Origin: Sandaracinus sp964481145
Lineage (GTDB): Bacteria > Myxococcota_A > Polyangia > Polyangiales > Sandaracinaceae
NCBI GenBank assembly: GCA_964481145.1
Contig: CAYZTA010000005.1
Coordinates: 1-64,000, forward strand
Direction of reading: 5' to 3'
DNA length: 64,000 bases
Shown in pieces: positions 59,012 through 64,000 of this stretch; the first letter of the stretch is position 1, and each line of letters begins with the position of its first letter. The notes beneath the pieces are model-generated. The model was not told the DNA's origin, did no database searches, and saw only the letters and a list, made by a program, of their open reading frames with translations. The translations under genes were made by a program, and so were the position numbers.

Positions 59012-59899
59012 ATGTCGAGCCACGCCATGTCGTCGCAGCATCCTGGATCGCCTTTGAATCCGGGCGCAGATTCTGCGCGCCTCCAGCAGCAGGCCAAACA
59101 GCTCGATCAGCGTTTGGCTGTCCTCACGAAACTTTTCGAGAGGAGCCCGGAGGAAGCGCGAAACGATTATTCGTTCAAGCTCGATTTGTCGTGGATTCAC
59201 CATGACAGCGCGCTCGAAGGAATCGTGTATTCGATCCCGGAGCTCAACGCTGCGATTCGGGGTGAACCACCGAGCGACAACGCGATGATTCCCATGTTCG
59301 ACGAGATTCGTCAGAACAAGCGCGCCGTCGAGCTCGTTCGGGAGATGGCCACGCGCAAGCGGCTCAAGATCGATCTCGATGTTCTCAAAGATCTATACAT
59401 TTGTCTTGCGCCCGAAGAGGTCGAAGGGAAGAAGCCACCGGCATATCGCAAGGACATGCCGATCCATCGGCTCTATTTCCACGAGATCGCTCCGCCCGAC
59501 AAGATCTCGTACAAGCTTCGACAGTTCACTCAATGGGTGAACGCGGCGGAGACGAAGCGCACGACGCATCCAGTGCGCCTCGCGGCCAAAGCGCATTTCC
59601 AGCTGCTCCATATCTATCCCTTCCCCAAACACAGCGGAAGGGTCGCGCGGCTCGTGATGAATCTGATCTTGCTCTCCCATGGATACCCGCCAGCGATCAT
59701 TCACGCGACCGAACGACAGCGTTATTACGACGCGCTCAAGATGAACGACAATGCGTTGGCCATCGTCGTGCGCGAAGCGTTGATGAGCTCGATCGAAAGT
59801 GCGATCCGATATTTCGAGAGCATCGCACCTCCAGAACCAGAGCCATCCAAGGTCACGAAAGCCAAAAAGAAGGCGTCGACCAAAAAAGCCGCGAAATAG
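59012..59899 (+). CDS. Fic-family protein with non-canonical active-site motif
   Basis: A 295-residue Fic-fold protein. The N-terminal helices contain WIHHDSALEGIVYS, resembling the inhibitory (S/T)xxxE(G/N) helix of self-inhibited Fic enzymes. The core motif is FQLLHIYPFPKHSGRVARLVMNLILLSHGYPP. The canonical HPFx(D/E)GNGR is changed to H-x-x-P-F-P-K-H-S-G-R, so the acidic metal ligand is Lys and Asn is Ser. AMP transfer may be lost or changed, for example to another nucleotide or phosphocholine. The C-terminus is a Lys-rich tail (KVTKAKKKASTKKAAK). Start is uncertain: ATG 59012, ATG 59027 or GTG 58934. Confidence 0.8.
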   Translation: MSSHAMSSQHPGSPLNPGADSARLQQQAKQLDQRLAVLTKLFERSPEEARNDYSFKLDLSWIHHDSALEGIVYSIPELNAAIRGEPPSDNAMIPMFDEIRQNKRAVELVREMATRKRLKIDLDVLKDLYICLAPEEVEGKKPPAYRKDMPIHRLYFHEIAPPDKISYKLRQFTQWVNAAETKRTTHPVRLAAKAHFQLLHIYPFPKHSGRVARLVMNLILLSHGYPPAIIHATERQRYYDALKMNDNALAIVVREALMSSIESAIRYFESIAPPEPEPSKVTKAKKKASTKKAAK

Positions 59900-59905
59900 C
59901 GGCAT

Positions 59906-60484
59906 TCACGAGCCGGGCAAGACGTCGAGCAGGGCTCGTTCCTTTCGGTCGCCCAGGAGAGAAAGTCGTTCGCCCTTTTCGAAGTCGATGATGACGGCCA
60001 TTTTGCCGCCCGCATCCGAGAGGATCGTGAACGAGGCCTTCGGTGTCAGCTTCGGAAGATGCTCGCCCTTTCCTCTCGCAGAGGCACGTCCGCGGCGCTC
60101 GAGGGACAAAAGGCGTCCGCCCAGCCTCAGTTGCACGGGGACGGCTCCTTCCGGAATGTCGCGACACTCGCTGAGCAGCGCCCACTCGCGCCCTTCTTCG
60201 TCGAGCTGAAATACCCAGGAGATGTCCGCGTTCTCTGGAGAGCGAAAGAGCGTGAACCGCTGGCCCTCTTCATCGAATTCGATCGATCCCGAGAGCCAGA
60301 GCGATTCACCGAGGTGAAGAAGAACATCGCCGACTCGGACGTCGCGCCGGGGATCGATCAGCCTTGCGAGCTCTTCAGCGCTTCGCTTGGCAGAGGCCTC
60401 GCGATCCAATCGGTTCTGCAAAACCGCTCGCGCAAGCGCCGATGCGGCGACCACCACGGCCGCGCCAATCGCGAGCTCGATCAT
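59906..60484 (-). CDS. DUF4178-like membrane-anchored protein
   Basis: A 192-residue protein with an N-terminal membrane helix (ELAIGAAVVVAASALARAVL) and a soluble domain with VRVGDVLLHLGESLWLSGSIEFDEEGQRFTLFRS and ISWVFQLDEEGREWALLSE, the pattern of DUF4178 domains. Function unknown. DUF4178 genes often sit near S-adenosylmethionine-decarboxylase-like and membrane-protein genes, none of which is present here. It overlaps the ThiE stop by four bases (ATGA), so it is translated from the same message as thiE. Confidence 0.72.
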   Translation of the reverse strand: MIELAIGAAVVVAASALARAVLQNRLDREASAKRSAEELARLIDPRRDVRVGDVLLHLGESLWLSGSIEFDEEGQRFTLFRSPENADISWVFQLDEEGREWALLSECRDIPEGAVPVQLRLGGRLLSLERRGRASARGKGEHLPKLTPKASFTILSDAGGKMAVIIDFEKGERLSLLGDRKERALLDVLPGS

Positions 60485-61119
60485 GATGTTCCTCCGAGCG
60501 CGCGATGGAGGGATCGTGCAGCGGATTCGGGATCATCCGCTTCACCCAGAGCTGAGATGCACGCCGTGAAGGAGACCCCCGTCTCGCGTACGAGGGCCGC
60601 GTTCGATTCATCGATTCCACCGATCGCCACCACGGGAATCTTCGAGATCCGCACGACCTCCGTGAGCTGCGTGAGGCCCACGGTAGGATCCGGGTTCTCT
60701 TTGCTCTTCGTCTCGAACACAGGACCAAATCCGATCACATCGGCGCCCGCGGCCATGGCAGCTCGCACCTCCGATTCGCGATGTGTCGAGAGTCCGATCG
60801 GCATCGAGCCCACGATCTTGCGGGCCTCGGAGATCGGCAAGTCGTCTTGTCCTAGATGAAGCCCATCGGCCGACGCGAGCACTGCGAGATCAGGACGATC
60901 ATTGACGATGAACGGGACGTCATGCGCATGCGCCCGCTCGCGAAGCGCGTGCATCCATGTGAGTCGCTCCCGATCCGAGGCGCGTTTGGTACGCAACTGC
61001 AGCAGCGCACAACCACCACGCAAAATCGCCTCGGCGATCACGATAGGGTCGCGCCCGCGACAGAGCGAAGGATCGATGATCGCGTACAAACCTCGGCGAC
61101 TTCGGAAGCTTAGAGACAC
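60481..61119 (-). CDS. thiE: Thiamine-phosphate synthase
   Basis: A 212-residue TIM-barrel enzyme joining HMP-PP and HET-P to thiamine phosphate. It starts GLYAIIDPSLCRG, with GGCALLQLRTKRASDRERL, VPFIVNDRPDLAVLASADGLHLGQDDLP, PIGLSTHRESEVRAAMAAGADVIGFGPVFETKSK and PVVAIGGIDESNA. The start may be GTG 61119, which avoids overlap with the divergent gene, or ATG 61164. The usual thi cluster is absent. Confidence 0.92.
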   Translation of the reverse strand: MSLSFRSRRGLYAIIDPSLCRGRDPIVIAEAILRGGCALLQLRTKRASDRERLTWMHALRERAHAHDVPFIVNDRPDLAVLASADGLHLGQDDLPISEARKIVGSMPIGLSTHRESEVRAAMAAGADVIGFGPVFETKSKENPDPTVGLTQLTEVVRISKIPVVAIGGIDESNAALVRETGVSFTACISALGEADDPESAARSLHRALGGTS

Positions 61120-61138
61120 CTGACGAAAGATAGGTGGC

Positions 61139-63088
61139 GTGACAATGTCCGGCAATGAGCGCAAGCGACTTGCGCCGAGCCGCTCGCGCTCTCACTTTTG
61201 GCGCCGCGTGAGAGCGTTTTTTCGCGACGCATTCGGCGGGACGATCCCAAGTCTCGAAAGAAGAACTCGGATCATGCTGGGCGCGATGATGCTCGGCAGC
61301 GCGTCTCTTTTCGCGACGCTCGCGCTCGCGAGGTTCGACACCTATCACAACGAGACGTTCGATCTCGCGTTCTACGCGCGGATGGCTTGGGGCGAGATTC
61401 ATCATGATCCCTATCACCCCATCGTCGGCGCGAGCGCACGAGGCTTGCACCTCGTGTGGATCTTGATGCCGCTCGGGGTGCTCGGCGCCATCTTCGGGCA
61501 AGCTCCGACACTGCTCGTGGCACAAGCCTTTGCCGTGGCGCTCGCCGCGCTTCCTCTTGCGCGAATCGGAGCACGCCATGTTGGGGATCGTGGAGCGCTC
61601 GCCATTGCGCTCGCATGGCTTCTTCATCCGAACATCTCGCATGTGGCGACGGGCGAGTTTCATCCAGGCACAGTCGCGGCGCTTCCTTTGGCGTGGGCCG
61701 CAGATGCGCTCGATCGGCGTAGCGGGCCCGGCCTTGTGCTCGGAGTGTTGGGGGTCCTCGCGTGTCGAGAAGATCTCGGGCTCGTGACGACGCTCATGGG
61801 GATGGCGGCTCCATTCTTGGTGTTCATGGACCGCCGGAGTGCGAAAGGTGCGAGCGCAAGCGAGCTGACGCGCTTTTCGAAGGCGGGCATCGGCGTGGCC
61901 GTGGGCTCTCTCGTCTATGTGCTCTTCTTCATGCTGGTGTTGCACCCGCTCTACGCGCCTCCCAATGGCTCCCTCGAGCTTCATTTCGGCCGTTTCGGCC
62001 GAAGCACGACCGAGGTCATCTTCTATGTGCTCAGCCATCCACGCGAGCTCCTGGACCATCTCTCGGCGAACCATCGTCTCCTTTACATTCCGATGATTTG
62101 CGCGCCCTTCGCGCTCTTGCCGCTCCTGCGGCCGGGGTTTTTGCTCCTTGGCGCGCCTGTGATCGCGATCAATCTCCTTTCGGAGTTTCCGGGGACAACG
62201 GATCTCGATTCACACTATTTGACCCCAGCGCTCCCGCTCATCGCCGCTGCGAGCGTTCAGGGCGCCGCGTCGTTGCGGCTAGGCTCGTTGCACATCGGAG
62301 ACGCGCTGCGCCTCTCGCCTCTTGTTTGTTCCGCGGTTTTGGCTCACGCCCTCTTCGGCGGCACACCGCTCTCGCTCTCGTTTTCGTGGGATGACTTCAC
62401 ACCAGACGAGAATACGAATGGCGCTCGCATCGTGCTCTCGCACATTCCGGAGGGCGCCTCGGTGCAAGCACCCGATGCGCTCTTACCGCATTTGGCGGAG
62501 CGGCGTACGTTGCGGCGCGCACCCCCACCTGAGTCCAATAGCGCCTACGTCGTCTTCGATGCGTTTCATCGTCGACGATATCGCCATGAAGAAGATCTCT
62601 TGCGCACAGAAGAAGAGCCTCTCTTGCGCACGTGGCTCGCCCGCGATGATCACGCCTTGATCGCCTCTGGGGGGGACTACCTCCTCCTCGCGCGCGATCG
62701 TGATCCGCGTTCGGGCATCGGCGTCGCGCGATATGTGGTCGATCACACCGAAGATCCGAGCGAAGGACAGCGCCTTTCGGCGTGCCTGGGGCTTCGAAAT
62801 GCGCGGATCGAGCGCTCTCTCTTGGTTTTGGAGCTCGTGGCTCGAGGAGCTTGCCCCGAAGATCTCGCGCTCCGCATCGGAAGACGGAAGAGACCTTCAC
62901 GCGTCGATCTCATCGCCGATGGTTTGCTTTCGCCCGCACATTTCCAAGCGGGCGACGTGATCCGATCCACGCATCCGATCACGGACGAAGATGCCGAAAG
63001 CGGGGAACTCCACGTCGGCGCGCTGCGCTCGAGTGGGGCCCGCCCCGAGCACGCGGACCCCATGTCGATTCGGTTGAACCTCCCGTGA
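61139..63088 (+). CDS. DUF2079 polytopic membrane protein
   Basis: A 649-residue protein of the DUF2079 family, with an N-terminal basic region, then about ten membrane helices. The family start region is ARFDTYHNETFDLAFYARMAWGEIH, resembling glycosyltransferase-C-type proteins (FD near the first loop). Further marks are PLGVLGAIFGQAPTLLVAQAFAVALAALPL, LGVLACREDLGLVTTLMGMA and FPGTTDLDSHYLTPALPLIAAA. The last 200 residues are soluble. It may transfer lipid-linked sugars outside the membrane, but this is inferred from the family's general shape. Start is GTG 61139 or ATG 61145. Confidence 0.85.
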   Translation: MTMSGNERKRLAPSRSRSHFWRRVRAFFRDAFGGTIPSLERRTRIMLGAMMLGSASLFATLALARFDTYHNETFDLAFYARMAWGEIHHDPYHPIVGASARGLHLVWILMPLGVLGAIFGQAPTLLVAQAFAVALAALPLARIGARHVGDRGALAIALAWLLHPNISHVATGEFHPGTVAALPLAWAADALDRRSGPGLVLGVLGVLACREDLGLVTTLMGMAAPFLVFMDRRSAKGASASELTRFSKAGIGVAVGSLVYVLFFMLVLHPLYAPPNGSLELHFGRFGRSTTEVIFYVLSHPRELLDHLSANHRLLYIPMICAPFALLPLLRPGFLLLGAPVIAINLLSEFPGTTDLDSHYLTPALPLIAAASVQGAASLRLGSLHIGDALRLSPLVCSAVLAHALFGGTPLSLSFSWDDFTPDENTNGARIVLSHIPEGASVQAPDALLPHLAERRTLRRAPPPESNSAYVVFDAFHRRRYRHEEDLLRTEEEPLLRTWLARDDHALIASGGDYLLLARDRDPRSGIGVARYVVDHTEDPSEGQRLSACLGLRNARIERSLLVLELVARGACPEDLALRIGRRKRPSRVDLIADGLLSPAHFQAGDVIRSTHPITDEDAESGELHVGALRSSGARPEHADPMSIRLNLP

Positions 63089-63097
63089 AGCCAACGT

Positions 63098-64000
63098 TCA
63101 AACGAGGCCGATCTTGCGCTCGATCACCTCGATGGCGCGCTGCACACGCTCGTCGCTCTCGGACAAACCTTTGATTTTCCGGTGCGCGTTCATGACCGTC
63201 GTGTGGTCTTTGTTGCCGAAACGCGCGCCGATCATCGGATAGCTGAGCTCGAGCCGCTCACGGCAGATGTACATCGCGATCATTCGTGGCTGCGAGACAT
63301 TGCGATGACGCCGATCGCTCATCAGCTCTTTCAGCCCGATTTGGAAATATTCACACGTCGCGCGCTGCACGTCTTCGACCGTGGTCTGACGAACGGCTCT
63401 GTCCTTGGGCAGCTGCGCTCCGAGCGCCGTTCGCGCGACATCCATGTCGAGAGAGCGCCGCATCGAATCGGCGTACACGGCCAATCGCAACAGCGTGCCT
63501 TCGAGCTCGCGCACGTTGCTCTGAACGACTTGCGCCATGAGCAACGCGACATCGTCCGGAAGTGCAATGTCTTCTTGCTCCGCCTTCTTTCGAAGAATCG
63601 CGATGCGCGTATCGAGCTCGGGCGCCTGAATATCCGCCACCAATCCCCATTGGAAGCGCGAAATGAGGCGCTCCTGCATCTCGGGGATGTGCTGCGGGTA
63701 GACGTCGCTCGTCACGACGATCTGTTTGTCGGCGTGATAGAGCGCGTTGAATGTATGGAAGAACTCTTCCTGCGTCTGTTCACGCCCCGCGAGGAACTGA
63801 ATGTCGTCGATGACCAGCACATCGCACGAACCACGATACCGACCGCGGAACTCGTCGATGCGCTTGTGCTGCAACGCCCAGATGAACTCGTTCGTGAAGC
63901 GCTCGGCGCTGAGGAAAAGAATGCGCGCACCGGGGCTGTCCTCGAGCACCTTGTGGCCCACGGCGTTGACGAGGTGGGTCTTGCCCAGGCCGACTTTGCT
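63098..64000 (-). CDS. dnaA: Chromosomal replication initiator DnaA, 5' part outside window
   Basis: The C-terminal 300 residues of DnaA; the gene runs off the right edge. Visible are the end of the ATP-binding loop (SKVGLGKTHLVNAVGH, in the first codons), Walker B VLVIDDIQFLAGREQTQEEFFHTFN, sensor 1 IVVTSDVYPQHI, box VII-like ERLISRFQWGLV and domain IV with RMIAMYICRERLELSYPMIGARFGNKDHTTVMNAHRKI, which reads DnaA boxes. The usual P-loop start GGVGLGKT appears as SKVGLGKT. It is convergent with the DUF2079 gene; dnaN is not downstream. The chromosome origin may lie near. Confidence 0.95.
   Translation of the reverse strand, partial: SKVGLGKTHLVNAVGHKVLEDSPGARILFLSAERFTNEFIWALQHKRIDEFRGRYRGSCDVLVIDDIQFLAGREQTQEEFFHTFNALYHADKQIVVTSDVYPQHIPEMQERLISRFQWGLVADIQAPELDTRIAILRKKAEQEDIALPDDVALLMAQVVQSNVRELEGTLLRLAVYADSMRRSLDMDVARTALGAQLPKDRAVRQTTVEDVQRATCEYFQIGLKELMSDRRHRNVSQPRMIAMYICRERLELSYPMIGARFGNKDHTTVMNAHRKIKGLSESDERVQRAIEVIERKIGLV

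Overview
The window is compact, GC-rich (roughly 60-65%) bacterial chromosome. Gene content points to a Gram-negative delta-type bacterium, most likely a member of Myxococcota (Polyangia/Sandaracinaceae-like). Pointers are an AgmX/PglI-type secreted protein, a DUF4388 protein, a membrane Ser/Thr kinase, many small lipoproteins, POTRA/BamA-like and LolA-like envelope proteins, GTG/TTG starts and very short intergenic gaps. This placement is inference from gene families; no rRNA or complete marker gene is present. The right end runs into dnaA. A 10-N assembly gap inside pyruvate kinase shows the assembly is a draft.

Layout: (1) 1-2 kb holds the 3' end of an FG-GAP repeat protein, a degenerate palindromic 42/43-bp repeat array, an Rpn-family nuclease gene and the eroded 3' end of a second copy. 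(2) 2-10 kb has a PilZ protein, a lipoprotein, RarA, a glycosyltransferase, and a GT2-TagF-like polymer synthase coupled to an exported phosphodiesterase-fold lipoprotein. (3) 10-16.4 kb has Tex, a flavin reductase, a frameshifted DUF2141 lipoprotein, a WbuC cupin, a TetR regulator and a deoxyhypusine-synthase-like enzyme. (4) 16.5-24 kb is the first half of an aryl-polyene-type pigment pathway: GT2, LpxL-like acyltransferase, MIO ammonia-lyase, thioesterase, LolA-like carrier and MMPL exporter. (5) 24-33.6 kb has Hsp33, a stand-alone MshEN protein, an S2P-TPR protease, PlsX, an MFS pump, an AAA ATPase plus small partner behind sthA, and an AgmX-like protein. (6) 33.6-39.2 kb is the second half of the pigment pathway: AMP ligase, membrane protein, ACP, flavin halogenase-type enzyme, chain-length-factor-like KS and active KS.

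(7) 39.3-46.2 kb has a lipoprotein, a tRNA-dihydrouridine synthase and a phosphate-uptake operon pstC-pstA-pstB-porin-pstS preceded by a Pho-box-like site. (8) 46.2-51.7 kb has pyruvate kinase with a Ser/Thr kinase, a C2/PDZ lipoprotein, a crotonase, FtsB and a lipoprotein. (9) 51.8-56.6 kb is an overlapping run of DUF4388, BamA-like, DUF4390 and NtrY-like kinase genes. (10) 56.6-64 kb has a pseudo-receiver protein, a two-helix membrane protein, an NhaR-like LysR regulator, a TlpA thioredoxin, a variant Fic protein, DUF4178, ThiE, a DUF2079 membrane protein and dnaA.

The two pigment blocks supply starter (ammonia-lyase, ligase), chain building (KS, CLF, ACP), tailoring (halogenase-type flavoenzyme), transfer to lipid (acyltransferase, GT) and export (LolA-like, MMPL). 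No ketoreductase, dehydratase or second ACP is visible, so they would have to lie elsewhere. The best candidate for an undescribed system is the AAA ATPase/small-partner pair at 29650-31307. The best candidate for unusual chemistry is the split, possibly halogenated aryl polyene pathway.
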